A stretch of DNA of 64,000 nt. Source: Alitta virens (lineage: Eukaryota; Annelida; Polychaeta; Phyllodocida; Nereididae). Positions within the stretch are counted from its first letter, which is position 1. Each line of letters starts with the position of its first letter. Made by a program: the position numbers and the translations under genes. This document shows, piece by piece, positions 22,201 through 33,433 of the stretch. The stretch lies in contig OW028581.1 in assembly GCA_932294295.1 (NCBI GenBank), positions 18,341,162 through 18,405,161 on the forward strand, given 5' to 3'. Under the pieces are notes generated by a model. It saw nothing but the letters and a program-made list of their open reading frames with translations, did not search any database and was not told the origin of the DNA.

Positions 22201-24506
22201 TTATTGCAATGGAAGACAACAAACTGGCTCTTATAAGATTAAATAAAACATTATAATCGGCAAACTGAGTACAAATATCAGCCATAATTATTAATCCATA
22301 GTAGGTTGGGGATAGCAGCACAAAATCATCTGCATAGGCAATGGCACCCGCAAAATGGGGTCCAATGTGGCAGCCATATTTTCTATAAGAAGGTGGCTAG
22401 ACATTTTAGGTGATTGACGTTACTCACTCTGAGGTAATAATCAAGAGTCTCGTTTCACAGGTGCAATCCACAGAGCAATACCTTTAACATTCACACCTTA
22501 CATGGAAGGAAATAATTTTGCATCCTGAGGAAAAAACAGGAGACTAGTGGTTAAATATAAAGTTTGATGCTCGTCAAATAAACAATTTTCGCATACTATT
22601 TTATAATAATGCCTAGTCATTGGCATGGTGCAAACTTGGGTTGTACTGTATTTTGCATGAAATCAGTGTTTCCTCTGCCAAAACATATCATCAAACTTTA
22701 CATATCAGGGTTAACCCTAACCCTGACCCCTAACTCTAACCTCAACTTTAAACTGAATTAAATAAAGGACTGATTTATCTATCCCTTTACTCATATTACT
22801 AAATCTGGTCCGACTATTTTTCATTTAATTTTCAGATCTATCGTGTCCCACAAGAGACACAGATTCGGGTCAATGTGACACATGTTCTTGGTGCCTTTCG
22901 GCATGAATCACAACTGGAAAAAACCTGTCTTGCTCTTGAGTATGCCAAGTCAAACAAGCCTGGAGTAATATTTTCTGAGACATGTGCAACATTAGTGACT
23001 TATGATGATGTCGTAAGTGGAGACATGTTATCTTTTCGATTACGACCTGTGGGATATTCTGGCACCCCTGCCCTTAAACCATACATAGAGGCTGGGAAGA
23101 GGACAGGTAAGCAAACTTGTGGCTTAGTGGGCAAGGTATTTATCGGTTTCCTTCAGGGTCATGACATTGTGTTTGATTTCCAGAACATGCTGCTTTTTAG
23201 TTGCCTCCCAGCTGGGGCATGTCATGAGATATGAAATAGACCTGGAGTATGCAACATATGTTATCAGTCAACAATAGAGGGCAGCAAGTGTACTTCCAGT
23301 AGGGCTTCATGTCTTATTGTAGTTATGTATAGTTTTCCCTTTCTTTGAATTTTCCTGCCTGATACTTATTTTGCCTTGTTTTGACGGCCATGAGAGGCTG
23401 CTGCAATAAAACCAGAGAGAAACCTTTAGATTCATCATGAGACACTCATTAAAACTTAATCACTTAAAATTATATGCAAAGAAATCATGGGTTACCACAC
23501 AAACCCACCCCATGCAAGATTCTTAGGAATCATAAAAATGCTGGTTTTAGCATAACCGAACTCAATTATGTACCGCATTATTGCTGGGTGAGTTCATTAA
23601 ATTTACAATTACTCGAATGATATATGAGATGTCATAATCCCCTGTTTTGTTTGATAAGGTTCATCATAAATATATAGTCTAGGGCTGTACACCTTTATCT
23701 TTTTAACGATTCGATACGTATCACGACACAGTAAAACCGATACAATACGTATCATGATATGTATCGCTAAGCTGTATCAATAGGAGAATTAAAGAAAGCC
23801 TCTAGGCTACAGTAAAAGACAATTAACAATGAAATATCATGAACAAATCTATTTGCAATAATTCCAGTCTGTTGTTTAATGTCATAACAATTAAATCTGG
23901 CTGATATTTTTTTTCAAAAACACTGGAACATCTGGGTAGCAGGTGTTTGTATGCAAAAAACGCCGATCTGCAAACCGTTTTAGTGTATCATTATTATTAC
24001 ATAACGGTTATCTATACCCGTATCGTTATTCTTGTACCAGTACAAACGGTATATCGAGAACCGGTGTACAGCCCTAATATATACTGTACTTTTGTTTATT
24101 GCCAGCATCATCAGTGATCACCCTGACCACAACATGTGATGGTCCTGAGAAGATCATCACACAAAGACCTGAGATTGTTGATGAAGACAATTCAACATGT
24201 TCCACCATCCAGAATGGCACGTATGCTGTGCAGATGCATCTATATGTAGGGATTCGCGGAACTGCATTTGTGACCATAGTAACAAGGGAACACCCATGCA
24301 TTCCACCTGATGGCTTAAGAGTATCATTGTCACACTGTGATGAATATGAAAACTGCAATAGTTTGTCTCACTGTTATGCAGGGATTGATGTCATGAAAGG
24401 TCACTGTAATTACTATTGTCATTGGGAGAATATTGTCATTGCAAATACCATAATTATGCATCCAAATTATGATCAAGGCCTTGAGCTGTGTGAGATATTA
24501 GTTTGA
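19278..24506 (+). CDS. Secreted protein with galactose-binding-like C-terminal module (paralogue B)
   Basis: I read four exons: 19278-19335, 20007-20236, 22836-23106, 24106-24506, with phases 1, 0, 1 as in paralogue A and a product of 319 residues. Exon 1 is a short hydrophobic leader (MLGLWKMTGMIWMLLTKVS). Exon 2 shares KMPCNGWITLWRFYA and ASVW-E-GSC with paralogue A. Exon 3 shares PG-I-SETC and TPALKPYIEA. Exon 4 has PEIVDEDNSTCSTIQNGTY and ends LELCEILV, the galactose-binding-like closure. Several N-x-S/T sites and many cysteines fit secretion. Introns 2 and 3 have collected a LINE, a SINE and a hAT-type MITE. This is a tandem duplicate of the 10671-13149 gene; sequence has diverged far more than structure, so the duplication is old. 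Confidence 0.8.
20900..22390 (-). pseudogene. LINE reverse-transcriptase fragment with YADD motif, in intron 2 of paralogue B
   Basis: The minus strand near 22340 reads GAIAYADDFVLLSPTYYGL, the RT palm catalytic box, followed by a CTQFADYNVLFNL segment. Further 3' (21369-21145) comes an RT C-terminal piece (NHDYNARNRNNIYNKSYLG ... KTSVKAFNKALKKQL). Frames are broken between them. The copy is itself interrupted by the retroposon at 21476-21726. Confidence 0.75.
21476..21726. mobile_element. 251-bp SINE-like retroposon with 15-bp target duplication
   Basis: The insert is flanked by perfect direct repeats AACCTGATTTATTTA at 21461-21475 and 21727-21741. The target is the LINE fragment of intron 2, so this insertion is younger. 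I see no clear tRNA A/B boxes; the end has an ATAACACTAACTTACT-type tail. Its small size and long duplication fit target-primed reverse transcription. Confidence 0.75.
23680..24076. mobile_element. hAT-type MITE in intron 3 of paralogue B
   Basis: The termini TAGGGCTGTACACC (23680) and GGTGTACAGCCCTA (ending 24076) are perfect complements. Flanking octamers ATATAGTC and ATATATAC agree at 6 of 8 positions, as expected for an aged 8-bp hAT target duplication. The interior has ATACGTATC palindromes and no ORF. It ends 29 nt before exon 4, close to the acceptor. Confidence 0.75.
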
Positions 24507-24539
24507 CTGTTTCTCACGATAATAAATATTTGTTTATTT

Positions 24540-25330
24540 CTATTAAAAACCAAATGAAGTACATTTAGTACAATGGCCCAGCCCACTGTGGCTCACTCGC
24601 ATAACATTTACATGATCATTACATAAAACAAGTGACGCTGTCTTACATTATACATTTCTTAAATATATTTGCTAAAAATATTGATTAAAGGTTTAAAATA
24701 TAACTGATTTTCTCCATATTACTATGGTCTTCAAAAGCTGGAAAAAGAGTTACAATACTTTGAATAAAATTATAGTACAATCAAAATAAAGTATATTTCA
24801 TGTTCTATTTTATTACAGGTACACATTTGACATAATTTTTCTTCTAATACGATATTATTCCATCTTCCAGTTTTTATATGTAAAGGTATGGTCCCACTTC
24901 TAAGCTGACAAATTATAGACAAACTAAGGCATACCCAGATAACATTCCAAATCGAATATCGGCGGTGTCAGAACGATGTTGTACTGACTGCTGCCCATGT
25001 AGAAACCACCCTGGTCCGATTTGGAATGCTATCTGGGTAAGGCTCGATTTCATAACAGGTTTTGAATTATCTGTATGTTCTTAATTTAGGCTTACCAATA
25101 ACTTCCTCTTTCAATGCAATAGTACAATCAGAGTTTGAGTTAGCCTTATGAATACTATTCTAAGCCCACATTTATTCAAAATACTTTTAACATCATTACT
25201 CAATGTATTACAATTCAATGACCTGTCCAAATTCAAAACAATTTTTGGTAAAAAATCCTTAAAATATTTCCTTTTTATTTTATTTTTTTAAATAAACTTT
25301 ATACTATAACAATGCTAATCTATTATCATT
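24540..25330 (-). pseudogene. LINE ORF2 C-terminal fragment, interrupted by a MITE
   Basis: The minus strand contains ICQLRSGTIPLHIKTGRW followed by a C-x2-C knuckle-like segment (EEKLCQMC) near 24890-24800, the usual end of many LINE ORF2 proteins. Upstream (25200-25050) are matching pieces (KPKLRTY, FKTCYEIEP) in broken frames. The 104-bp MITE at 24934-25037 splits it. Confidence 0.6.
24934..25037. mobile_element. 104-bp MITE with about 21-bp TIR and TA duplication
   Basis: CCCAGATAACATTCCAAATC at the left end and its complement (one mismatch) at the right, flanked by TA on each side (24932-24933, 25038-25039), as for Tc1/mariner-type elements. Inserted in LINE sequence. Confidence 0.8.
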
Positions 25331-26432
25331 ATTGTTACTATTATTCTTAGAATATTCTATTAACTTGATAAATTGTAATCGGTGACTCGGGAGATTTCAG
25401 CCTACCTTTAAACGCCTGGGTAGCCTCTCGATAGCGGTCTTAAGACCTTAGAGAGGCCTCCCACACATAGAGAAAAATACTTTTTAAAATATTTCTTTAC
25501 TTGTTTATTTGTCTTTGTATGTTTCAAACAATGGCTGTATGTGAAATGTGTGTCTCTCTGTGTAAATAAATGTCTTTGTCTGTCTGTCTGTCTTGGTAAT
25601 CTGCCATCTTGCATTTCAATAATCCTGTTCCTAAAAGGAGTCATAGCAACACGGAGCCTGACCTCACCCTTATTGTCATAAAACAATGCAAAGACTGTAG
25701 GCCATCAAGTATAGGGGTTTATACTACAGATGTAAAAATAAATTTGATTTTAATTTGCGAAGCCAACATAAGCTTTTAATATGGTTTTACAGTTCTGAAT
25801 TCCAGGGGATAGATTTGGATAATTGAGTTTACCACCAGATATCGAAGCTGTATGCTAGACTATTATAGCTAGTGTAATGAATCTTCAGAAACTAACCTCC
25901 CAGCACATTTAGGTAAATCAATTAATCATACACGGTTTAATAATAGTTAAAGATTATGTATTAGTTTTATATTTTTTCTTCACATTATGAGCCACTTTAT
26001 CGGAGCAGCTTAGTGTCAATAAATTAATTATTTATGAGGCCTTTGATCTACTATAATATATACTTTTATTTAACAACTTGATGTAATTCATGACTTACGT
26101 GTCACAATGTAAACAAAATAAAAAGCAAATGACAGTAGCAATATCAGCATGCAAAAAAACAAAGAGTTAGGTTCCAGCTGGCAAATTAGCTGTATATCAT
26201 CAGTATAAATGGAAATATACGGAGATAATAGCCAATCAAAATGAGGAATTGAATGAAAAAAGGTCATACTATGAGTTGATGTAGAATATCCCAGATGTAC
26301 TATATATATCAACCAATGATATAACATTTAAATACAATTTTGATACATGTTTTATATCATTTACACGGATAACCAGAACATTACTATGAACACTACATTA
26401 CTATACTGCTATTGTATTATATTGTGTCCCAG

Positions 26433-26507
26433 GTCAGCACAATGCTGCTAGTAGACAGATAACTCTCCAATACAATGACATGTATCTGACCCCGGAAAGA
26501 TATTTCT
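26433..26507 (+). other. Candidate 5' untranslated exon of the GPCR gene
   Basis: Bounded by the acceptor TGTGTCCCAG and the donor GTAAGTGTG. It contains only a six-codon ORF (ATG CTG CTA GTA GAC AGA TAA). Assignment to the downstream receptor rests on position. Confidence 0.3.
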
Positions 26508-26577
26508 GTAAGTGTGTCTGTCAGCAATGCTGTTGTTTTGTTGATGTTGATGGCTGTGACATGCGTGTGATTTGCAG

Positions 26578-26718
26578 TTATTATCGTGTCTTTCTTGAGA
26601 TGCTCACCTGTAGTTGGATAGTTGTCATGGCAACTGCCTCTGCAGCTGCAAGGTGCGGCCTTAAATCTACAAGTGCTGAACTTTCGTCAACATTTCAGGA
26701 AACCACAGAAGTCTCTGA
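26578..26718 (+). other. Candidate leader exon with spliced uORF
   Basis: Acceptor GATTTGCAG at 26569-26577 and donor GTAAGTACC at 26719. The ATG at 26627 stays open to the donor in phase 2 and, if joined to 28171, continues to TGA 28199-28201, giving 40 codons (MATASAAARC... ending NWTIS). The uORF ends 7 nt before the receptor ATG, in a different frame. Confidence 0.3.
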
Positions 26719-27111
26719 GTAAGTACCATTTCGTTTATAAAGTCAGGTGTTTAGTTATCACACAGGCAATTGCAGTACATTGTAATTATTTATTTAATGA
26801 TGATTGTGAAGTAATAACCAATTACGAAATTATGCTATCTTTATTTTCCATAAATGCATTAATCAAATTAGATTCTACAGTATCTGTTACAGGACTTAGC
26901 TTCAATATTTATATATATTTTATTTTTTTCATGAATTGAGAATCAGATTTACATGCATTAGATTCATATCTGCTAGGTGCTTCTTTTTTATGTTATTACC
27001 TTTACAGGAAATATTGAAATAAATTAATGGTTAATTATGCGATTTAAGGGCGTTTCCTATTAATCTAATTGAAAGATTGTCATTTTTGACGTTGAACATA
27101 CGTAAAATGCT

Positions 27112-27464
27112 AACAGCACTTTGCAAGTTCAAGCCCTCTCCATGGCATGAGGGAACTGAGCAGATCTCCTGTAACTCTTTGCTCCACTCCACCCAGGTGT
27201 AAATAGAGAGCTGGCTATTATATGGGTTGTAGAGTGCTTATACTCCTCGGGGAGTCGAGAAAGGCTCATGCTTGAACAGCAGGTTCAGTGTTGTTATTCA
27301 GCGAGAAGCTGCATTGGTGCCATGATCAAGTGAGCACCACCACCTACCTTTACCTTACCTTACCTTAACTTTACCTTACCTTACCTTTACCTTACCTTTA
27401 CCTTACCTTTACCTTACCTTATCTTACCTTATCTTACCTTATCTTACCTTATCTTACCTTCAAG
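27112..27464 (+). mobile_element. SINE-like repeat with (TACCTTACCT)n tail
   Basis: It has a B-box-like AGTTCAAGCCCTC near the start, the conserved CCACCCAGGTGTAAAT block, and a long tail of TTTACCTTACC units (27349-27464). A degenerate relative lies at 44225-44410, sharing ACCCAGGTGTAAACTGAGA. The head appears 5'-truncated. Confidence 0.6.
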
Positions 27465-27479
27465 TTCACGATGCTACTA

Positions 27480-28145
27480 TCAAATCAACGAAATAGGTTA
27501 AAAGCCAGTGGAATCACATGTAAATTATATGGGCAAAAAGGCATTCCATAACATCGAGATAAGGAACAGCTTGTCATGAATACAGATGACACCAAAACTG
27601 CTGTGAATGCTCTTGGATCAACTCATCTGGACTATGGAAATGCTCTCTTGTATGGTATATATGGAAAACACTTAAGAAAATTACAAGTAGCCAGAACTTG
27701 GCAGCGCGATTGATAGAAAGACTGAGGAAACACGATCGAATTACTCACATAAGAAAAGAACTTCACTGGCTGCCACATGTCAATTACATGTGCAAAAAGG
27801 CATTCCTGAACATAATGCCAGCTCTCCATTTACACCTGCCAATTAGTTCCAGAATTGAATTCGAACTTCTCAATGTGACTTGGAAAGCACTCAACAATGA
27901 GTCACCACCTTAAATATCAATGCAGTTGGAAACAGCCTTTCTCAGTGATTGCTCCTCACCTTTGGAATGGATTTCATGGAAATATAAAAGGAATCTCTAA
28001 CAATAATGGCTTAAAAATCTAATTAAAAACTCATCTTTTCATAACTGCCTAGAAAATAGGCTTCTTTAATCCAAGCGTAGTGGCCGGTGAGCAGAAATCT
28101 TTTCCGAAACAGGCGCTATGAAAAATTCATTTATTTATTAAATAT
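27480..28145 (+). pseudogene. CR1-like LINE, RT C-terminus and 3' end
   Basis: Segments in shifting frames read LGSTHLDYGNALLYGI, then ERLRKHDRITHIRKELHWLP, then a WKALNNESPP stop, then an APHLWNGF-type closure. These are the ordered landmarks of CR1-like RT C-termini. The 3' untranslated end (TAGGCTT-TTTAATCCAAGCG ... GAGCAGAAATC ... CAGGCGCTATGA) matches 43195-43255. It ends just before the acceptor of the GPCR exon at 28171. Confidence 0.8.
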
Positions 28146-28208
28146 TATTTAACTCTGCCATTTATTTCAGATGTGACCAAACAAATTGGACTATTTCCTG
28201 ATTAAACG

Positions 28209-29435
28209 ATGGGTGCATTTCCTGAATCACGTGACCATGATGGTCCAATCCCAAAGAAGGCTGAGATGGCCATATTAGGACTCATAGGTTCCATTGGAAT
28301 AGCTTTGAATTTGTTGGTTTTGGTAACTGCCGTTTTGACTTTGCGGTCACCGAGAACTTTACACATGCTGTTGATAATATTGACAGTGCTGGACTTTCTG
28401 TCACTTGTGCTGTACATTCCTGCATACATGACCTCCTTGCAAAATGGTTCAACAAGAGATTCAGTGTCTAGATCTACTTGCAGTGGAATTGCCATGGCTT
28501 TCTACATTTGCCAATGCTCAAGTGTGACAGTTAACTCTATCTTAGCTTTCAGCCGAGCAGTCTTGAGCCAGAGCCAGAAGCAGTATATCAAATGGTTCAC
28601 GGTGAAGAGGACTTTGATCTACGTGACTGTTGGTTGTATCTTTGGGTCTTTAGCCTTGTCATTGTGCCTGATTGTCTTGGCTGCCACCAGATGGCAGCTG
28701 CCTGGTGAACTTGGTGCCCTCTGTAAGACATCTGGATTTCATCTGGCAGCTTATACATCACTAGTGTGGCCTTTCGTGTTCTTCATACCCCTGTATTTTA
28801 CCCTGATTTGCTACCTCCGAGTATACCTTTGCATCCGCAGCGTAAGAGACGGAGGCGGTCGTTACAAGCGGGATTGCTATGAAGGCGGATTTACTTTTTG
28901 CATGGCTTGCATGATACTTATCATCAGTTGGCTGCCATTTTTGGCTGTGAAGACTTACGACCCCTACCAAGATCAGATTCCGCCTTATGTTCACCGAATT
29001 GTGCTGTACCTAGTACTCACAAACAGCATTGGAAATCCGCTGATCTACACGCTCAGAGTCAGCGATTTTCGCAACGGGGTCCTCCATCTCTTCGGCCTAC
29101 CCACAAGTAGAAAATCGACAACGGACACTCTGTACAATGAAGATTGGGGAGACCTGGTTGAAGAATTTCGAGAAAGAGCAAACGGAATCTCTCGAATTGG
29201 TAGTAGGGTTTCTAGAACCTCTCGATCAAGCAAACACCCGTCACGACCAATTTCTCGCGCTGCATCTCGCAAGCGCCCTCCTGCTAATATGCACAATGAT
29301 TGTGAGACAGTGGTGCCCTCTCTAGCAGAAATCCCAAATCGTCCCCCTTTGGTACTGTACCCTAGTGATGAATCAAGAAATGAGTCTACTGTCACCAATA
29401 AAACATATGTAGCTGTTCATGAGATAAAAAATTGA
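28209..29435 (+). CDS. Orphan class A (rhodopsin-like) G protein-coupled receptor
   Basis: The 408-residue coding sequence is uninterrupted. The start is supported by an in-frame TAA two codons upstream, with an intron acceptor at 28170. Seven membrane segments lie near 21-43, 53-75, 91-115, 134-157, 181-206, 225-248, 262-280. Class A landmarks are N34 in TM1, D62 in TM2, C91 before TM3 and C172 in the second extracellular loop (likely disulfide), WLPF 241-244 in TM6, and NPLIY 276-280 in TM7. The usual D/E-R-Y at the end of TM3 is S-R-A (115-117), keeping only Arg. The tail (about 330-365) is rich in Ser/Arg, consistent with kinase and arrestin control. The ligand cannot be told; it is not clearly an opsin, since no TM7 Lys is seen. 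Expected at the plasma membrane. Confidence 0.92.
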   Translation: MGAFPESRDHDGPIPKKAEMAILGLIGSIGIALNLLVLVTAVLTLRSPRTLHMLLIILTVLDFLSLVLYIPAYMTSLQNGSTRDSVSRSTCSGIAMAFYICQCSSVTVNSILAFSRAVLSQSQKQYIKWFTVKRTLIYVTVGCIFGSLALSLCLIVLAATRWQLPGELGALCKTSGFHLAAYTSLVWPFVFFIPLYFTLICYLRVYLCIRSVRDGGGRYKRDCYEGGFTFCMACMILIISWLPFLAVKTYDPYQDQIPPYVHRIVLYLVLTNSIGNPLIYTLRVSDFRNGVLHLFGLPTSRKSTTDTLYNEDWGDLVEEFRERANGISRIGSRVSRTSRSSKHPSRPISRAASRKRPPANMHNDCETVVPSLAEIPNRPPLVLYPSDESRNESTVTNKTYVAVHEIKN

Positions 29436-31120
29436 GTAAATGAGAAAGAAAAAAGAAAAACTATATTTTGGCTGACACGTTAGTAATTGTGTGCGGCAAA
29501 CAAAGCTATGTGTTGTACAAAAGTAATGTAATTTACCTATTGGCAAAATTCTTTACCCATATTTACTTAATTTAGAAGTGACTAATGGTGCATTTTGCTG
29601 ACAACCTTACCTTTATTCAATTTACATATCGGAAGTTTTTTTATAGATGCCCAAACAATATTGCAGTGAAAATAATGTAACACAAAGTAAATTTCAATGG
29701 CAGAGTTATGGTATATATCAAAAGTTCAGTAAAATTTCTGAGATGTGGATAACAAATGAGCTAATTGAGGACTATAACGTTTTGATTGCCAATTACTATG
29801 TGAGTGTAGTACAATGGTTTAGGTATACAATGCATGTTTATCATATTGCATATTGTGAGTAAATCCATGTAATATCTTTATGCATAAAAAGTATTGTTAT
29901 GCACCAACAGAAGCGCACACATGTATTGAGATTATGCTGGTAATATATATTGCAAGATATTATAAATAATATTCAGTCTAAAATTTGAATTTATTTTTAT
30001 ATTGTATTGAGATTTTAAAGACAAAAAATAATCTATATTGATACATCAATGTTGTAATCTAATATCATGATACAGAAATGTATAGATTAGTTGTCATTCT
30101 ATGTATGTAGCTTTTGTGAAGATTATGATAAAAATGGATGTTTAATAGTAATAAAAGCCAGTTTCTGTTCCAAGAAAACATGGTGTTGGTGTCAGACACA
30201 AATTGCTGTAAGTTGAAGTGCACATTAGTGTTATTTCATAGCATCACGAATTCACCACAACATCAGAGGTTATGAACCTGGTTACACTGGATGTATGACT
30301 AATTGAAGTCTGATACTGGTGCCAATCTGAGTTTGTTTTATCAGGGATGGACTTTGTAACTGGAAGAAAAACTAGGTTGAGTGATAGATATTAGTTTTGT
30401 GTATCAAATTTAACATGTCCGGAGACGAGGTTAGTATCTCTTTTGTTTATTAATAATATTAAAATTCATTTAAATGTAGCACAAAATCGCCTTTAACCAA
30501 AATACCATAATGACTACCTCACCATTAAATCACTTAATAACAAAATGACATAATGATGTCAAAAAGAAAACAATCTACCACTCTATTAGCAGTTGCTACT
30601 ATATTATATTCAACAATGCATTGTCACTAATCTTCTAAAATGTTGACTGAATATATTCAACAATGATTGCAACTAATAATTCTAAAATTGCTACTGAATA
30701 GTAAACTCGCACAAATAAATGAGGTATTATAGTGTGCTTATGCTATGCCTTGAAGTACCATGCAGTGGTAATGACTATCTTTATGTGAATGTACAATATT
30801 TTATCTACGCATGTTAATAATATTTTATATAATAATATCTCATTTTTTTATAGTATTACATGACTGGTGCTTCATTTTTATCTAATATCATTCCATAGAA
30901 TTCAGAAGAATAGAGCATTTATTGGATGCAGTTGTAAATTTACAGGTACTAGAATAATTCTTAGGTTACAAGTACTCTAATTTGAAAAAATCCACATTTT
31001 GAGAATCGTGCATGCTATCGGTGAACAATATTTTTTGCATTGACAAAACATTTCATATTGCATGGCAACACACAAACACGCACCCACACACACACAAACC
31101 TGTTTAACAAAAACTCTTAT
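29436..31120. other. GPCR 3' flank and intergenic DNA
   Basis: Several AATAAA/ATAAA-like signals lie after the stop (an AATAAAAG at about 30150). No further exon or repeat can be supported. Confidence 0.4.
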
Positions 31121-31239
31121 TTTTGTATTTTAGCTGCATAATTCTACCGAAAACTTATAGTGACGTATGGTGCCCTATTATGGTCAGGTTCTTGTTTATG
31201 AGAGCCATCAATGAATTAGTGCTACACACAAATTATTTT

Positions 31240-31440
31240 TATCTGTGTTTTTTGATAAATAATTCTTCTTCTTTTTTTTGCGTTTTTTTATACTTTTTTT
31301 TTTATTCTTGTTTTTTGTTACATACGTTTTTTTTAACCTGCGTTTTTTGCTACATAAATTTGTTTAACCTGTTTTTTTTGCTACATAATTATTTTCCAGT
31401 TTGTGTTTTTTGCTATATAGTTAAAAAAATGTAAGCGTGA
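31240..31440 (+). repeat. T-rich tandem array (GTTTTTTGCTACATA)
   Basis: Degenerate units TGCGTTTTTTGCTACATAA recur about four times within a poly-T-rich tract. The ORF across it is spurious. Confidence 0.7.
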
Positions 31441-32173
31441 CAGAAGACAAATAAAAACTTAATTAATTAAAGTTAAGAAATATTTTGTAGCGTATAAAAA
31501 AAAATTATGTATCTAAAAAAACACAAATGATAAAAATAAAACTGTGTGTGGCACTAATAGGCTTATTGAAATAATGGAATAGTTGTTCATCATTAAAAGA
31601 TACAGCCTGTTGAAACTGTTAACCTCATATTGACAATATTAGGACACCAGTGTCATATTATGGTGACCCTAGCTACAAGTCCCCTGTCCATAGGACAGGG
31701 TTACAAGGTCCTGGATGAAAAAATATTGACTTTTTTGCTTGAGTGGGAACTAGCCTTTTAGTAAACGTTTGTCACACAACATACACCCACTGTAGCGTTA
31801 GACATACCTTTTTTCTATTGTGTCGCGCTCAGATATGGTTGATTTCTTCCAATATTATTCGATTTCTGTGCCATTTTCGAATTCACATTTCGGTAAACAA
31901 AGCTTGAAGCATGGCCGCCTAGTTCCGAAAAACTCACAAGAGGGCTCTGGCGATGTTTCAACGCCCCTAGTGGCACACAGAATAGCGCTGGAAAGTCCAT
32001 AGTTTTCTCAATTTCACAATTAAAATATTTTAATAAACTATTCCACACGATTCCACTGTTCTATGGGTCTAATGAAGCTAAATTATTAGATATTTATCTG
32101 CACCATTGCACCTGGGTGGCGCTGTGATGTCGCCGGAGCCCTCTAGTGAGTTTTAGTGTAAGTAGACATCAAT

Positions 32174-32414
32174 AACATGGTCGATTCGTCACAGCACGAT
32201 TCGTCTTCGTAAAAACTGGACGGTTCATCACTCAAAAAAAGGTCGGTTCTTCACCGGCAGTTAACATATTTTATATAATAGCAGTGACCATAAACTGTGT
32301 ACCGGCCAAATCAACCAATTTCGGATGACAAATCGACCAAATTCGGGTGACGAACGGACCAGTTTTCATTGGGTTGAATCAGGCAATGACGAATCGACCT
32401 GCTACCTGTGAAAG
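32174..32414. mobile_element. Foldback element built of GGTCGATTCGTCA motifs
   Basis: The ends are GGTCGATTCGTCA (32179-32191) and its perfect complement (32397-32409). Both halves contain further degenerate copies of the 13-mer, in opposite orientation on the two sides. It has the structure of a small foldback/MITE. Confidence 0.65.
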
Positions 32415-33433
32415 CATGAACCAAGCGAACGTGAATTTTGAAAATGCTCTTAAAAAGGATGTTTCCAGTGGCTTTTTCAGTAAAATCTGCGTGAAAGTAG
32501 TAAACGGAGTAGTAATCCTGTACATAACAACAAAATAAGGTATGCTAACGTGTTTATTGAGAAAAATGTGTCGTAATTTTGAGCGTCCATGAATTCCTAT
32601 AGCAGGCGTTCCGACCCTACATCGCATCTAATGCAATGTAGGTCGGTTCTGGCTATGGTGACCCTTGTTTTATCCAGGATTGAAACAAATGAGTTCTCCC
32701 TGGCAAAACAGCTTCTGCTGTAAAATAGATGACTTAAATTCTTAAAAGGAACTAAGGCAATATTTGGTAATTAACTGCTTCAGACCTTTAGTGCATATCA
32801 AACGGTTGACATGCAAGTTTGAAGAAAAACACTGACAACCATCATGCACTCTCTATTTCTTGGCTAAGTTTGCATACAAATTGGAACTATCTGTCCTTGA
32901 ATAACCTTGCAAATTGAAAAAAATATCTGAAGTTTCGAAATATACTACTGTTTCAGTGGTGCAACTGCTCAGCAGACAAAAAAAAGTTAGCATTAATTCA
33001 TTAATTATAACTGACCATATTAGGACACTGACCGTAATAGGGCACCATATTTTATGACGTTAAACTTTTTTTTTTTAAATCCTTTTAAACAAAATGCTTA
33101 TTTTTGTTGCATAATTTCCGCGAAAAACCTAAAATTACCAAAATCAAAATGAGTTTTTAGCAGCATTGTATGCATTTTTTCTGCATTTCCATTCTTAGAA
33201 AAAACAAAAACCCTTTAAGTTGTCATTGAATCATTTATTAAAATTTCAGCGCACCTTAGTATCAACTGTATTTCATTCAAATGTATGATATTATGATTAT
33301 TTTCAATTTTGATGTTTTCTGTATTGTACGATTGTTATTGTTATATTATCATTTAATGTGTATCGTACAAACAAGTCAATAAATAATAGCATACCATACC
33401 AGTAAGCGCTTGTTGGGTTTCTTTTTTTTTCAG

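Larger units (their letters stand above)
31166..33049. repeat. Inverted repeat pair, possible TIR element of 1.9 kb
   Basis: TATGGTGCCCTATTATGGTC at 31166 recurs in inverse complement at 33029-33049 with one mismatch over 21 nt. Related ATTAGGACAC words lie at about 31640 and 33019. The interior holds a T-rich array (31240-31440) and the foldback at 32174-32414. No transposase is seen, so the bounds are uncertain. Confidence 0.4.

Noticed and set aside
25408..25686. 92-codon minus-strand ORF
   Set aside because: Contains a TGTCTGTC microsatellite and no recognisable domain.
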